Assembly (NCBI GenBank): GCA_016712505.1
Contig: JADJQY010000042.1
Coordinates: 186,001 to 250,000, forward strand
Origin: Candidatus Eiseniibacteriota bacterium
GTDB taxonomy: Bacteria > Eisenbacteria > RBG-16-71-46 > CAIMUX01
DNA length: 64,000 nucleotides
Direction of reading: 5' to 3'
Shown: positions 33,354 to 43,095 of the stretch, piece by piece
Position numbering within the stretch: the first letter of the stretch is position 1
Layout of the letters: every line of letters begins with the position of its first letter
The notes under the pieces: generated by a model
Seen by the model: only the letters and a program-made list of their open reading frames with translations
What the model was told of the DNA's origin: nothing
Database searches by the model: none
Position numbers and translations under genes: made by a program

Positions 33354-34628
33354 TCAGCGAAGGATGACCTGGACGGGGGGATGGATCGCGTCAACCGCGG
33401 AGCGCAGGAAGTAGACCCCGGCGGGCAGGCGCGCGCCATCGTCCGAGCGGCCGTTCCACTGGCGGCCGCTGAAGTGCGCCTGGCGGCGGCCATGGATGTC
33501 GATGACCATCCAGTCACCGCCGAGGAGCGTGCTGCTGGTGCCCTCGAGGCGGATCTGGCCGAACGAGGGGTTGGGCACGGCACGCACCTGGATCTCCTCA
33601 GCGCTCGGCAGCGGCTCGGCGGACGCGGGGAGGTCGGGCGTCATCAGGATCGCGCCGATCGGACCGGTGGCTCCCTGTCTCGCCGAGGCGACGATCTGGT
33701 GAGAGTTGTTGATCCCGGCAACGCCTCCGTACTGGACGTAGTACTCCTGACCGGGGGCGATCAGGCTACCGAGCATGAAGTAGCCATCGCCGAGGAAGTT
33801 CACACCGTCGGTCGTCTGGTAGTAGTACTGCAGCGCGTCGCCGTGATCGTTCAGTGCCGTGGCGCTGGTGGCGGACTGGGAGCAGCCGCCTAGAATCTCC
33901 CAGCCAGTGGCCTGCAGATAGCGCACCGGGAAGACGCTGCAGCTCGAGTAGCCGGCGATGTAGCCGCAGAGGTCGTTGTTCTCGTTGATCGCGGCGCTGA
34001 CCACACCCTGCCAGTTCCCCGCGGGAAGAGGAATGGTGGTCAACACGCCGGTGTCGAGGTCGAGCAGTTGATTGCCGGAGACGACGACGCGCTGGTCGTT
34101 GATGTCCGCTCCGAGGAGTCCCTGCGGCATCGGCTCGGGTCCGGACTCGGTGTAGAGGATGCCGTGATCCGGGTTCCAACCCCAGAAGCCGGAGGCGCCG
34201 ATGATGTCGCCGGCGTTATTCACCGCCCAGGCGGCGCTGTAGGGATCGCCGGGCAATCCGCCGAGAATCTCGACCTCGTACCCGCCTCCGCTGATCGGAC
34301 GCCAGACCGCGGCGGTTGGCTGGGTCTGCACATACTGGTTCGGGCAGACCACGCCGACGATCACGCCGAGATCGCTGATCGCGTAGGCGCGCGAGGTGAG
34401 CATGCCGACAGGCAGGGGCAGCAGTTCGAAGGGCTGACCGTCGTGCGATACGCCCGCCCGAATGAGCGAGCCGTCCACGGTCCCGTTGCCACAGACGTCG
34501 CCGTTTTCGTTGAGTCCGGAGGCACCCCAACCGGCGCCAAGAAACTGAACCTGGTACAGGGGCACATCGGCGCGCGCGGAGATGGTCAAGCAAGCCGAGG
34601 CCGTGAGCACGAGCAGAGCGTGTTTCAT
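33354..34628 (-). CDS. Secreted HAF-repeat protein with FlgD-like C-terminus
   Basis: A protein of 424 residues with a signal peptide (MKHALLVLTASACLTISARA). Repeats of the extracellular HAF type contain LNENGDVCGNG, ISDLGVIVGVV, VNNAGDIIGASG, INENNDLCGYI and INNSHQIVASA, suggesting a beta-propeller of about five blades. The final ~80 residues form an FlgD-like domain (VIDIHGRRQAHF, LPAGVYFLRS ... VILR). A GGGAGGTGA ribosome-binding site precedes the ATG. No enzymatic motif was seen; it is likely a surface-displayed protein. Confidence 0.75.
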   Translation of the reverse strand: MKHALLVLTASACLTISARADVPLYQVQFLGAGWGASGLNENGDVCGNGTVDGSLIRAGVSHDGQPFELLPLPVGMLTSRAYAISDLGVIVGVVCPNQYVQTQPTAAVWRPISGGGYEVEILGGLPGDPYSAAWAVNNAGDIIGASGFWGWNPDHGILYTESGPEPMPQGLLGADINDQRVVVSGNQLLDLDTGVLTTIPLPAGNWQGVVSAAINENNDLCGYIAGYSSCSVFPVRYLQATGWEILGGCSQSATSATALNDHGDALQYYYQTTDGVNFLGDGYFMLGSLIAPGQEYYVQYGGVAGINNSHQIVASARQGATGPIGAILMTPDLPASAEPLPSAEEIQVRAVPNPSFGQIRLEGTSSTLLGGDWMVIDIHGRRQAHFSGRQWNGRSDDGARLPAGVYFLRSAVDAIHPPVQVILR

Positions 34629-35118
34629 TCATTCACCTCCCGCCCGGTCGTGGGCAGGTCAGCGGCTCGTTTCCAGATGGAGAGGATCGGTTCCGAGAGA
34701 GCGAATCCCCGGATCTCCTCCCTGTGCGTTCTCCCGTGCGACGCGTGGAGCTCGCGATGTCGAGGAGGCTGGAGGCGACGCCCGCGACGAGGCGCGGGGA
34801 GACCCTTGCGTCACATTCAACTTTTCCTGACTTCGAAAGAGTAGACCGAAGGCGCGCGACGGTCAAGGTCGTCGATGCCCGAAGTGATTGAAAAATAACG
34901 AGATCTGGTCGCAACAAGATTCGCGGGGAGCGATCTTAGGGGGACGTGGGCGGAAGCCACGGTCGGCGGCGGAGAAAACGCGGGGTTGGCCGGGGCGGCA
35001 GGTTTGGTTGAATCACGGGGCGCCGCCCCTTATCCTCGTACCGGTTGTCTCCCCCCCAGCCCCGCCGCGGAATCCCGTGCGCGGAAGCAGATGCGCTCGC
35101 AAAGAGTCGGAGGGCACC
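34629..35118. promoter_or_regulatory. Divergent intergenic region, 490 nt
   Basis: This region separates the HAF-repeat gene (leftward) from the Cys-rich secreted gene (rightward). The stretch at about 34,885-34,925 (TTGAAAAATAACGAG) is AT-rich against the local background and could hold a promoter. No gene or structured RNA was recognised. Confidence 0.3.
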
Positions 35119-35904
35119 ATGAGACTCCTTACTGCACTGATCGTTGTCCCGTTGCTCGCGACCGCTTGGGTCGGTTCGTCCGCCGCCGGCCCGAACGCCG
35201 ACGGAGTGTTGGTTCTGCACGCCGTTCCGTATCAGGACCGAGACGACACTCCACCCGCCTGCGAGGGATTCGACCTCACGAGCTGCTCGGACGCGGTCGT
35301 CGATCTTCCCCTCGGGGGATCGAGCTCTCGGTGGCACTGGTTCGTCTTCGGCGCCTTTCCGGACGGACGCAGTCCGAGAGTGAAGGGGGTCACGTTTGGC
35401 GTGCAGTACGATCTCGGCGTATTCCTGATTGGGTACGCTGGCTGCGGAGATTTCGAGTTGCCCGGAGCCGGCTGGCCGGAGACGCCGGGCACCGGGACGA
35501 GCATCACCTGGGACACCGCGCGAACGGATCAAGTGCTCCAGGTCTACGGGTTCTACGGCTATTCCTACTATGCCGAACCGGCACAGTTCTGCCTGATCCC
35601 GAACCCGGACCAAGGCGGATACTTCGGCGACGACTCGATACCATCGATCCTTGATCCGATCGCCGACTATGGCTGCCTCGGGTTTGGAACCCCGGGCTAC
35701 GCGCCCTGCCCGACGGTCGAACCTGAGGTCGGGGCCTGCTGTCTCGCGGACGGCACCTGCCTCCTCCTCTCGGAGTCGGACTGCCTGGCCCAAGGCGGCA
35801 ACTGGCTCGGCCCCGATTCAGATTCCTGCGATCCGAACCCCTGCGCCGTGCCGACCGATCGCACCAGCTGGGGTGTCGTGAAGGAGCGATTCGCGCCACG
35901 TTGA
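35119..35904 (+). CDS. Secreted Cys-rich protein with GACC repeat and WG-VK-RF tail
   Basis: A protein of 261 residues with a signal peptide (LLTALIVVPLLATAWVGSSAAG). A domain of about 170 residues follows (VKGVTFGVQYDLGVFLIGYAGCGDFELPGAGWPETPG ... GCLGFGTPGYAPCP). It resembles the C-terminal domain of the large beta-helix protein at 43096-46031. Next is one Cys-rich unit (GACCLADGTCLLLSESDC ... CDPNPC) and the tail DRTSWGVVKERFAPR. A GGAGG ribosome-binding site precedes the ATG at 35119; the frame is open farther upstream. Its stop overlaps the TTG start of the glycosyltransferase gene. Confidence 0.7.
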   Translation: MRLLTALIVVPLLATAWVGSSAAGPNADGVLVLHAVPYQDRDDTPPACEGFDLTSCSDAVVDLPLGGSSSRWHWFVFGAFPDGRSPRVKGVTFGVQYDLGVFLIGYAGCGDFELPGAGWPETPGTGTSITWDTARTDQVLQVYGFYGYSYYAEPAQFCLIPNPDQGGYFGDDSIPSILDPIADYGCLGFGTPGYAPCPTVEPEVGACCLADGTCLLLSESDCLAQGGNWLGPDSDSCDPNPCAVPTDRTSWGVVKERFAPR

Positions 35905-37616
35905 TTTCGCGACGGTTCGGATGGCCGCTCGCGATCCTGACGATTGCCTCGCTCCTGCGTGTTCACGCGATCGGGTACGAGGGATTGTGGTGCGACGAGG
36001 CGTACACCGCCCTCACGGTACGTCAATCCGTGGGGGCGATGGCCTCGGGCCTGGTGCGCGCGGATGACGCGCCGCCGCTGTTCTATCTGCTCGAAAAGCT
36101 ATCGACGACGATCGCCGGCGACGCCGAACCCGGACTTCGACTCCTCTCCGTACTGACGGGAGTCGGAGGCGTGGCGTGCCTGCTCTGGGCAGCCTTGCGG
36201 ACCGGCGCATCCCGAGCGTCGGCCGGCGTCGATGACCCCCAATTGGGTTCGAGTTTCGGCTGGAGTCGAAGGGCGTACCTGTGGGCTGCCGCCTTCCTCG
36301 CGGTAGCCACCACCGGGGTGTTCCACGCGCGGCAGGCGCGTTCCTACGGCTTGGTGCTGCTTCTCGGCATCATGCTCCTCCTCGCGGCGCGGGAGTGCCT
36401 GGCCGGCAGTCGCCGTGCGCGCGGGGTCGTCGCGCTCGCCGCCCTGCTCCTCTGCCTGACCCATCATGTGGCGACGATCCTGGTCCTGAGTAGTCTGCTC
36501 TGCTGGCCGTTGGGTCCGAAGGGAAAGCCCCCACTGGTAGTGTGGATCGCCGTCCACCTGCCGGCGCTCCTCGCGTCGCTCTGGTTCTGGAGCGTCGGCC
36601 AGGCGCAGATCTCGATTCATCACCAGATGAACCAATGGATCGGCCACTACTGGGAAACGCACCCCCTGCTCCTGGCGCCTCTGCTTTCACTCCGGCTGTT
36701 CACTCCGATCGGATTGCCTGGATCGGAGCAGAGTGTGGCCTTTCCCGCGCTCGACGTCGTCTCGCCCGCGTGGGTGGGGGGCTCGCTCGGGCTGGCGGCG
36801 GTCTGCCTGGCGGCGGCGCTCCGGCGGAACCGCCGGGACGTCGCGCTGGAGCTGGGGTTTCTGTTCCTGCCCCTTTCCGGACTCGTGCTCGCGTCCCTGG
36901 TGACCACGCCGGTCTACGTGCTCGGACGTACCGATGTGATTGCCTTTCCTGCCTTCGTGCTCCTGATCGGACGGGGACTCGCAGCGCTGCCCTCGCGGAT
37001 CGGAGCGGCCGGCCTCGCCTTCTGGGTGCTCGCCTCGTTCACCACCCTCGCCCCCGGCTACGGCCTGGGAAGTTCGCCCAGGACCAAGGGCGTCGATCGC
37101 CGTCTCGCGCAGGAGATGACCACCTCCGGACTCGCGCCCGAGGACTGGGTGTTGCACACGTTCATGACGAGCCCTACGATCGACTACTACCTCGACCGAA
37201 GCGCAACGCGTCACCATCGAACGTGGTTCCCGGAGAGCGCGGCTCGAAACCCGGCGTCCAACTGCGCTACGCCACCGGACTCACTCGAAGCCTATCGCAC
37301 GCAGGCGCGACGCCTCCGCCGGAAGATGGAGGCGACCCTGCCTCCGGACGGGTCGGCGTGGGTGTTCGCGCTCATCGCGCCGTCCCCTCCGGGAGCCTCC
37401 GAAAAGGTGCGCCAGACACGGACGATCGCCACGAGCGAGCTGGGCTACCCTGTCGCGCTGTTGGTTCATGACTTGGTCGGCGACGCCACCTTGCCGGTCT
37501 CGTTCGTTTATCGACAGGACTGGGTGGCTGGCGATCGCGTGGTGCTCCGCATCCCGCGGTCGAGCTGGATCGAGACGGCCGCGGCGGACTCGCAGGTGAT
37601 CCGGGTGGCCGAGTGA
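35901..37616 (+). CDS. GT39/ArnT-like membrane glycosyltransferase
   Basis: A protein of 571 residues with about ten to twelve predicted transmembrane helices. Near the N-terminus, EGLWCDEAYTALTVRQ carries the Asp-Glu pair (32-33) typical of PMT/ArnT-type enzymes, which transfer sugars from polyprenyl-phosphate carriers outside the membrane. RADDAPPLFYLLEKL, HARQARSYGLVLLLG and LTHHVATILVLSS fit the same family. The start appears to be TTG at 35901, overlapping the stop of the preceding gene (TTGA); no ATG occurs in the first 47 codons. The C-terminal 150 residues are soluble. A role in modifying secreted proteins is possible but not shown. Confidence 0.75.
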   Translation: MISRRFGWPLAILTIASLLRVHAIGYEGLWCDEAYTALTVRQSVGAMASGLVRADDAPPLFYLLEKLSTTIAGDAEPGLRLLSVLTGVGGVACLLWAALRTGASRASAGVDDPQLGSSFGWSRRAYLWAAAFLAVATTGVFHARQARSYGLVLLLGIMLLLAARECLAGSRRARGVVALAALLLCLTHHVATILVLSSLLCWPLGPKGKPPLVVWIAVHLPALLASLWFWSVGQAQISIHHQMNQWIGHYWETHPLLLAPLLSLRLFTPIGLPGSEQSVAFPALDVVSPAWVGGSLGLAAVCLAAALRRNRRDVALELGFLFLPLSGLVLASLVTTPVYVLGRTDVIAFPAFVLLIGRGLAALPSRIGAAGLAFWVLASFTTLAPGYGLGSSPRTKGVDRRLAQEMTTSGLAPEDWVLHTFMTSPTIDYYLDRSATRHHRTWFPESAARNPASNCATPPDSLEAYRTQARRLRRKMEATLPPDGSAWVFALIAPSPPGASEKVRQTRTIATSELGYPVALLVHDLVGDATLPVSFVYRQDWVAGDRVVLRIPRSSWIETAAADSQVIRVAE

Positions 37617-37619
37617 GCG

Positions 37620-38147
37620 TCAGGCCGGCTCGGGCGCGTCCCCGACCGCGAGCGAATAGAGCAGGTAGGGGCCTTGCTCGTCCTCGCCCTCTTTCTCGAA
37701 GTGCATCCCGATCTTGCTCGCGACCTGGATCGAAGCCTGGTTGTCGCGATCGATGAGACAGATCAGTCGGCGGTAGCCAAGCGTACCGATCGCGTAGTCG
37801 CGGATTCCCTGCGCCGCCTCCGTGCCGAGACCTCGTCCCCAGAACTCCTTGGCCAGGGAGTAGGCGATCTCGACCTCGGGTTGGCCGTCGATGACATAGG
37901 GGAGCAGCCCGCAGCGGCCGATGAATCGGCCGGTTTCCTTGTGGATCGTGGCCCAGAGGCCGAGCTGCGCATTCTGGGGGTGCCCGTTCAGGAACCACTC
38001 CAGCTCCTCGCGCGTCTGCTCGCGCGTGAGCGTTCCTTCGGGAAAGTAGCGACGGACATCGGGGTCGCGGTAGAGCGCGAAGAGGTCGTCGAGGTCGGAG
38101 GGCACGAGGCGCCGGAGACTGAGGCGGCTGGTTTCAAGGATGAACAT
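37620..38147 (-). CDS. GNAT-family N-acetyltransferase (RimJ/RimL type)
   Basis: A protein of 175 residues from the ATG at 38147. It begins MFILETSRLSLRRLVPSDLDDL. Acetyl-CoA binding is indicated by EIAYSLAKEFWGRGLGTEA, followed by RRLICLIDRDNQASIQVASKIGM. The family acetylates protein N-termini or small molecules; the substrate is unknown. It ends 4 nt from the convergent glycosyltransferase gene. The open frame continues upstream through a strong hairpin and is not part of the protein. Confidence 0.85.
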   Translation of the reverse strand: MFILETSRLSLRRLVPSDLDDLFALYRDPDVRRYFPEGTLTREQTREELEWFLNGHPQNAQLGLWATIHKETGRFIGRCGLLPYVIDGQPEVEIAYSLAKEFWGRGLGTEAAQGIRDYAIGTLGYRRLICLIDRDNQASIQVASKIGMHFEKEGEDEQGPYLLYSLAVGDAPEPA

Positions 38148-38257
38148 CGGCAGCCTCCACTGAGATGACACCAGATAGGAGATCTCGACCCGGCGCGGAT
38201 CACTGAAGAACCGGGTGGGAACTCCTCCCGGGACGAGTTCGGGGGACGGTGGAGACG

Positions 38258-38289
38258 GCATGGCGCCCCTGCGGGCGGGGGCGCCATGC
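38258..38289 (-). terminator. Strong GC hairpin downstream of PFOR gene
   Basis: GCATGGCGCCCC (38258-38269) pairs with GGGGCGCCATGC (38278-38289). It is the second of two consecutive hairpins between the PFOR stop and the GNAT gene. No T tract follows. Confidence 0.5.
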
Positions 38290-38320
38290 GTCTGTCTTGG
38301 GTGAGGAGAGGAGGAAGGCA

Positions 38321-38343
38321 CCCGCGCGGCAGAGCCGCGCGGG
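38321..38343 (-). terminator. Hairpin immediately after PFOR stop codon
   Basis: CCCGCGCGGC and GCCGCGCGGG form a perfect 10-bp stem around a three-base loop. It begins two bases after the TAA of the PFOR gene at 38346. Confidence 0.6.
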
Positions 38344-38345
38344 GG

Positions 38346-41300
38346 TTACTCCAAACCGGCGAGTTGTTCGTACATGCGCCAGCGGAAGTCGACGATCTCC
38401 TGGGCCTGGCCGAGGAGCTTCTCCGCTTCCACCGGGTCGGACTGCAGGAGAGAGCGGTACCGTCCCTCCATCATGGCAAACTCACGGAACGGCATCTTGG
38501 GCTTCGGTGAGTCGAGCTTGAGCGGATGCTCGCCGAGGTCGCGCTTCCGCGGGTCGAAGCGGAAGAGCGGCCAGTAGCCGGACTCGACCGCGGCCTTCTG
38601 GTCGCGGAGTCCGAGGCCCATGTCGATGCCGTGCGCGATGCAGTGGCTGTAGGCGATGAGGAGCGACGGCCCGTCGTACGAGTCGGCCTCGCGGAACGCC
38701 TGCAGGGTCTGGAGATCCTTCCCGCCGAGGGCGATCCGCGCGACGTAGATGTTGCCGTAGCTCATCGCCATCAGCGCGAGGTCCTTCTTCGCGGTGTGCT
38801 TACCGCCGGAGGCGAAGCGCGCGACCGCCCCGAGCGGGGTCGACTTCGACATCTGGCCACCGGTGTTCGAGTAAACCTCCGTGTCGAGGACGAGGATGTT
38901 CACGTTGCGCCCGGATGCGATGACGTGATCGAGCCCGCCGAATCCGATGTCGTACGCCCAGCCGTCTCCGCCAACGATCCAGACGCTGCGGGGCACCAGG
39001 AAGTCGGTCAGTTCAAAGAGGCGTCGCGCCTCGGGAGTGTCGATCCGCGACAGCTTCTCCCGGAGCAGGCCGACCCGCTCCCGCTGCGCACTGAACTCCG
39101 CCTCGCTCCAGGCTTCGTGACCAGGCACGACACCGCCCGCGGTGTGGGCCTCGGCCATGATGTGATGGTGAGCGAGGTGGCTGCCGGGGGTCGACCCGGG
39201 GCCGAGAATGGCGGTGCACAGCTCCTCGCCGAGCTGCCCGGAGAGGGTCATCATCAGCGTGCGCGCTTCGTGGCCCAGCGCATCGAGCGTGAGACGGAAG
39301 CCGAGACCGAACTCTGCGTTGTCCTCGAAGAGCGAGTTGGCCCAGGCGGGGCCGCGTCCGTCTCGATCCTGCGCCCAGGGGGTCGTGGGGAGATTCCCTC
39401 CGAAGATCGAGGAACAGCCCGTCGCATTGGCGATCATCGCGCGATTGCCGAAGAGCTGGGAGAGGAGCTTCAGATACGGCGTCTCGCCACACCCGGAGCA
39501 GGCGCCGGAGAACTCGAACAGGGGCTGCAGTAGCTGCGAGCCCTTGATCGTGTCCATCTTGATGTCGCGGCGATCCATTTCCGGCAGGTGGAGGAAGAAG
39601 TCGAAGTTCTTCACCTCGGCGTCGTGCAGCGGAAGCGAACTCCGCATGTGCACTGCCTTCACGGTCTGCAGCTTGCCATCGAGTTCCACCTCCCCTTGGG
39701 CGGGGCAGACATCGACACAGAGCGTGCAGCCGGTGCAGTCCTCAGGGGCGACCTGATAGGTGAGCATGTGGTCCGGATACTCGCGCCCCTTGTACGGGGT
39801 CGCCTTGAACGACTCGGGCCGGTGCGAGAGCTCCGGCTCGGGATAGATCTTCACCCGGATGGCGGCGTGCGGACAGACCAGGGCGCACTTCGCACACTGG
39901 ATGCAGAGCCCAGGCTCCCAGACCGGGATCTCCTGGGCGATGTTTCGCTTCTCCCACTGGCTGGTCGCGGTCGGGAAGGCGCCGTCGACCGGGAAGGCGG
40001 AGACCGGAAGCTCGTCACCTCGACCCTCGAGGATGAGGGAGGTCACGCGTTGCACGAAGTCGGGCGCCTCCTGCGGAACGGTCCGACGGAACTCGATCGC
40101 GCTCCACTTGCCGGGGTGGACCGGCACCTCGCTCATGTGCGACAGAGCGGAGTCGATCGCGGCGAAGTTGCGCTCGAGGACCTCCTTGCCCTTGGCCTTG
40201 TAGGTCTTCTCGGTCGCGTGCTTGATCGCGGCAATCGCCTCTTCGCGCGGCAGCACGCCGGAGAGGGCGAAGAAGCAGACCTGCATGATGGTGTTGATGC
40301 GCCCGCCCAACCCGGCCTCGCGCGCGACGCGGTAGCCGTCGATCGCGAAGGGGCGGATCTTCTTCTCCACGATCTCCACCTGGAGCGGATGAGGCAGGCG
40401 CGCCCAGGTTTCTTCCGGATCGTAGGGACTGTTGAGCAGCAGTACCGCTCCGGGGGAGGCGTCTTTCAGGATGTCATACCGCTCCAGGAAGCCCCACTGG
40501 TGGACGGCGATGAAGCTGGCCTCGCGAATCAAGTAGCTGGCCCGGATCGGCCGCGGCCCGAAGCGAAGGTGCGAGACGGTGACCGCACCGGACTTCTTCG
40601 AGTCGTAGACGAAGTAGCCTTGCGCGTGAAGTTCCGTCTCGTCGGAAATGATCTTGATCGTGTTCTTGTTCGCCCCGACCGTGCCGTCGGAACCGAGGCC
40701 ATAGAACAGCGCCCGCACCGTGTCGGCCGGTTCGGTCGAGAAGGTCGGATCGTAGTCGAGGCTCATCCCGGTGACGTCGTCGCGAATTCCGACCGAGAAG
40801 GAGTGCCTCGGCTTGGCCGCGGCGAGCTCCTGGAAGACCGCACGCACCATCGCGGGGGTGAAATCCTTCGAGGAGAGGCCGTAGCGCCCGCCGATGACCA
40901 GCGGGTCGCGGGCGAGGGTCGAGGTGCCGTCGCGGCGCGCCTGGGCCAGTGCGGTGACGATATCCTGATAGAGGGGTTCGCCCAACGCGCCGGGCTCCTT
41001 GGTCCGATCGAGAACGGCGATCGCGCGTACGCTCGTCGGGAGGGCGGAGAAAAAGGCCGCCTGGTCGAACGGGCGATAGAGACGCACCTTCAGGACCCCG
41101 ACCCGGGCGCCATGCTCGTTCAGCGCGTCGACCGCCTCATGGGCGATCTCGGCCCCGGAGCCCATCAGCACCACGATCCGCTCCGCGTCGGCCGCACCGT
41201 GATACTCGAAGATCCGGTAGGCCCGGCCGACCTGGTGTTCGAACCGCTCCATGGCCGCGGTCACGAGGCCGGGCACCCGCTGATACTGCAGGTTGATCGC

Positions 41301-41987
41301 TTCACGCGCCTGGAAGAACACATCCGGGTTTTGCGCCGATCCGCGGAGAACCGGCCGCTCGGGGGTGAGGGAGCGCCGACGATGGTGCTGGATCGCCTCC
41401 TCGTTGAGCAACGCGCGGAAGTCGTCATCCTGGAGCGGGATCAGCCCGTTCACCTCGTGCGAGGTGCGGAAGCCGTCGAAGAAGTGGACGAACGGGATGC
41501 TCGATTCGAAGGCAGCCATCTGGGCGATCAGGGCGAAATCGTGCGCCTCCTGGATCGAACCGCTGCAGAGCATCCCCCAACCGGTCTGGCGCACTGCCAT
41601 CACGTCGGAGTGGTCGCCGAAGATCGAGAGCGCATGGGTCGCCACCGTACGGGCCGCGACGTGCATGGTGCAGGGCATCAACTCGCCGGCGATCTTGTAC
41701 ATGTTGGGGATCATGAGCAGGAGGCCCTGCGACGAGGTGAAGGTGGTCGTCAGGGCACCGGTCAGGATCGCGCCGTGCACCGCACCGGCGACTCCCCCTT
41801 CGCTCTGCATCTCGGTGACGCTCGGGACCGCGCCCCAGAGATTCAGCTTTCCTTCGGACGACCACTGATCGCACCACTCGCCCATCGGCGACGACGGCGT
41901 GATCGGATAGATGGCGACGACTTCGTTCAGGTGGTACGCGACCTTCGCGACCGCTTCATTGCCGTCGAGGGCGATTCGATTGGACAT
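38346..41987 (-). CDS. nifJ: Pyruvate:ferredoxin (flavodoxin) oxidoreductase
   Basis: A single-chain enzyme of 1,213 residues, full length and intact. It converts pyruvate and CoA to acetyl-CoA and CO2 with electrons to ferredoxin. Visible domains are: N-terminal pyrimidine-binding domain (VAIYPITPSSPMGEWCD), transketolase-C-like domain, gamma domain with a GSDGTVGANKNTIKII segment, two 4Fe-4S clusters (CIQCAKCALVCP and CTGCTLCVDVCP), and the TPP domain (SGACSGCGETPYLK, GDGWAYDIGFGGLDHV, YSNTGGQ). The ATG follows GAGGAGGGAG. This enzyme points to an anaerobic or facultative metabolism. It stands alone, with two hairpins downstream. Confidence 0.95.
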   Translation of the reverse strand: MSNRIALDGNEAVAKVAYHLNEVVAIYPITPSSPMGEWCDQWSSEGKLNLWGAVPSVTEMQSEGGVAGAVHGAILTGALTTTFTSSQGLLLMIPNMYKIAGELMPCTMHVAARTVATHALSIFGDHSDVMAVRQTGWGMLCSGSIQEAHDFALIAQMAAFESSIPFVHFFDGFRTSHEVNGLIPLQDDDFRALLNEEAIQHHRRRSLTPERPVLRGSAQNPDVFFQAREAINLQYQRVPGLVTAAMERFEHQVGRAYRIFEYHGAADAERIVVLMGSGAEIAHEAVDALNEHGARVGVLKVRLYRPFDQAAFFSALPTSVRAIAVLDRTKEPGALGEPLYQDIVTALAQARRDGTSTLARDPLVIGGRYGLSSKDFTPAMVRAVFQELAAAKPRHSFSVGIRDDVTGMSLDYDPTFSTEPADTVRALFYGLGSDGTVGANKNTIKIISDETELHAQGYFVYDSKKSGAVTVSHLRFGPRPIRASYLIREASFIAVHQWGFLERYDILKDASPGAVLLLNSPYDPEETWARLPHPLQVEIVEKKIRPFAIDGYRVAREAGLGGRINTIMQVCFFALSGVLPREEAIAAIKHATEKTYKAKGKEVLERNFAAIDSALSHMSEVPVHPGKWSAIEFRRTVPQEAPDFVQRVTSLILEGRGDELPVSAFPVDGAFPTATSQWEKRNIAQEIPVWEPGLCIQCAKCALVCPHAAIRVKIYPEPELSHRPESFKATPYKGREYPDHMLTYQVAPEDCTGCTLCVDVCPAQGEVELDGKLQTVKAVHMRSSLPLHDAEVKNFDFFLHLPEMDRRDIKMDTIKGSQLLQPLFEFSGACSGCGETPYLKLLSQLFGNRAMIANATGCSSIFGGNLPTTPWAQDRDGRGPAWANSLFEDNAEFGLGFRLTLDALGHEARTLMMTLSGQLGEELCTAILGPGSTPGSHLAHHHIMAEAHTAGGVVPGHEAWSEAEFSAQRERVGLLREKLSRIDTPEARRLFELTDFLVPRSVWIVGGDGWAYDIGFGGLDHVIASGRNVNILVLDTEVYSNTGGQMSKSTPLGAVARFASGGKHTAKKDLALMAMSYGNIYVARIALGGKDLQTLQAFREADSYDGPSLLIAYSHCIAHGIDMGLGLRDQKAAVESGYWPLFRFDPRKRDLGEHPLKLDSPKPKMPFREFAMMEGRYRSLLQSDPVEAEKLLGQAQEIVDFRWRMYEQLAGLE

Positions 41988-42197
41988 GCTCCCTCCTCAA
42001 TACGACTCGCAGGGCGGAAGCGAGGGGCTTCGTAGGAGTGCCCTGCTCATGGTTCGAAAGTACGCGCGCCTCCCTTGGCTCTCAATGCTGAACTCCTTTA
42101 CAGTGTGCGTTACATGAAGCCGTCCTGAGACCTGGAAGCAACAGGTCGCTGATGGTGACGGCGGCAGTTCCGAGACGGGATCGCAAGTGGGGGTTGC

Positions 42198-43088
42198 ATG
42201 CGTCGGATTCGGTCCGATCTGATCGTAGCCGCAGGGATGGCCGTCGCGACGGCCGCGTTTCACCTCGCGCCAGCCCGCGCCGAGAGCACTCCACCGTCCC
42301 CCTCGCCTGAGCTGCGTGTGGCCGGCGGCACCGTGCGCGGGGCAGCCCGCTGGAAGAGCCGCCTCCGTGGCTTGTGGGCGCAGAAGGGGTACGTCGACAC
42401 GATCCGGTCGACGCAGAGCCCCTTTGCCGCCTCTTCCCTACTCCTCGGGATCAGCGACTTTCGCTACGACTCGATCACCGACTTTCTGATCGTCGGGATC
42501 AACCACCACGAACAGCTCGTCGGATCCGCCGAGCTCCTCGCCGAGGAATCTCTGAGGTTGTCTGCCGCACAGCCCACCGGCCAGGGGAAGTGGCGGGCGC
42601 TGATCGAGGGCTACGCCATCGAGTTCGAGCAAACCGGGGTCGACACCGTCCTCGAGTGCCGGGGGCTGAACGGGAGCTGGCCGATGCTCAAGGTCGAGGC
42701 GTCACCGGACCGCACCCTGCAGGACTGGGTCCACGCCGAGCTGTTCGGCGGTCGCTTCGTGATCCTCGATGCCGCGGAGCAGACCGTGGCGCGCGATGTC
42801 CGCGTCTACGCGGAAGGGTCGATCGAGGAGTTTCCCCCGTTCGAGAGCTACCAGGTCTGGACCGACTACAACGATGACGTGCCCCGCATGGACACCGTCG
42901 TCTTCCGCGACGCCGACGGGGCGGAGAGCTGGTACGCCTGGAGCTGGAAACCGGAGACGATCGAGCTGTACGAATTGACCGGCGGAGATCCGACAAGCGG
43001 ACACCTGCCGAACGCGGGAAGCGAGCGCGGTCCGCTGCGCTACGTCCTCGTGCGCCTCACCAATCCGCGGGGGCGAATGGGAGAGTAG
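42198..43088 (+). CDS. Secreted protein of unknown function
   Basis: A protein of 296 residues with a signal peptide (DLIVAAGMAVATAAFHLAPARA). The mature part has no family I recognise. It contains FAASSLLLGISDFRYDSITDFLIVGINHHEQ, a hydrophilic middle, and ESYQVWTDYNDDVPRMDTVVFRDADG with many Trp/Tyr residues. It carries neither the FlgD-like domain nor the short WG tail of the other secreted proteins. It converges on the beta-helix gene at 43096 with 7 nt between stops. Confidence 0.65.
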   Translation: MRRIRSDLIVAAGMAVATAAFHLAPARAESTPPSPSPELRVAGGTVRGAARWKSRLRGLWAQKGYVDTIRSTQSPFAASSLLLGISDFRYDSITDFLIVGINHHEQLVGSAELLAEESLRLSAAQPTGQGKWRALIEGYAIEFEQTGVDTVLECRGLNGSWPMLKVEASPDRTLQDWVHAELFGGRFVILDAAEQTVARDVRVYAEGSIEEFPPFESYQVWTDYNDDVPRMDTVVFRDADGAESWYAWSWKPETIELYELTGGDPTSGHLPNAGSERGPLRYVLVRLTNPRGRMGE

Positions 43089-43095
43089 AGCGGTC

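Noticed and set aside
39588..42035. 815-codon plus-strand open frame opposite PFOR
   Set aside because: The opposite strand encodes a complete PFOR with all cluster and TPP motifs. The plus-strand product is low-complexity Asp/Arg/Leu sequence without domains.
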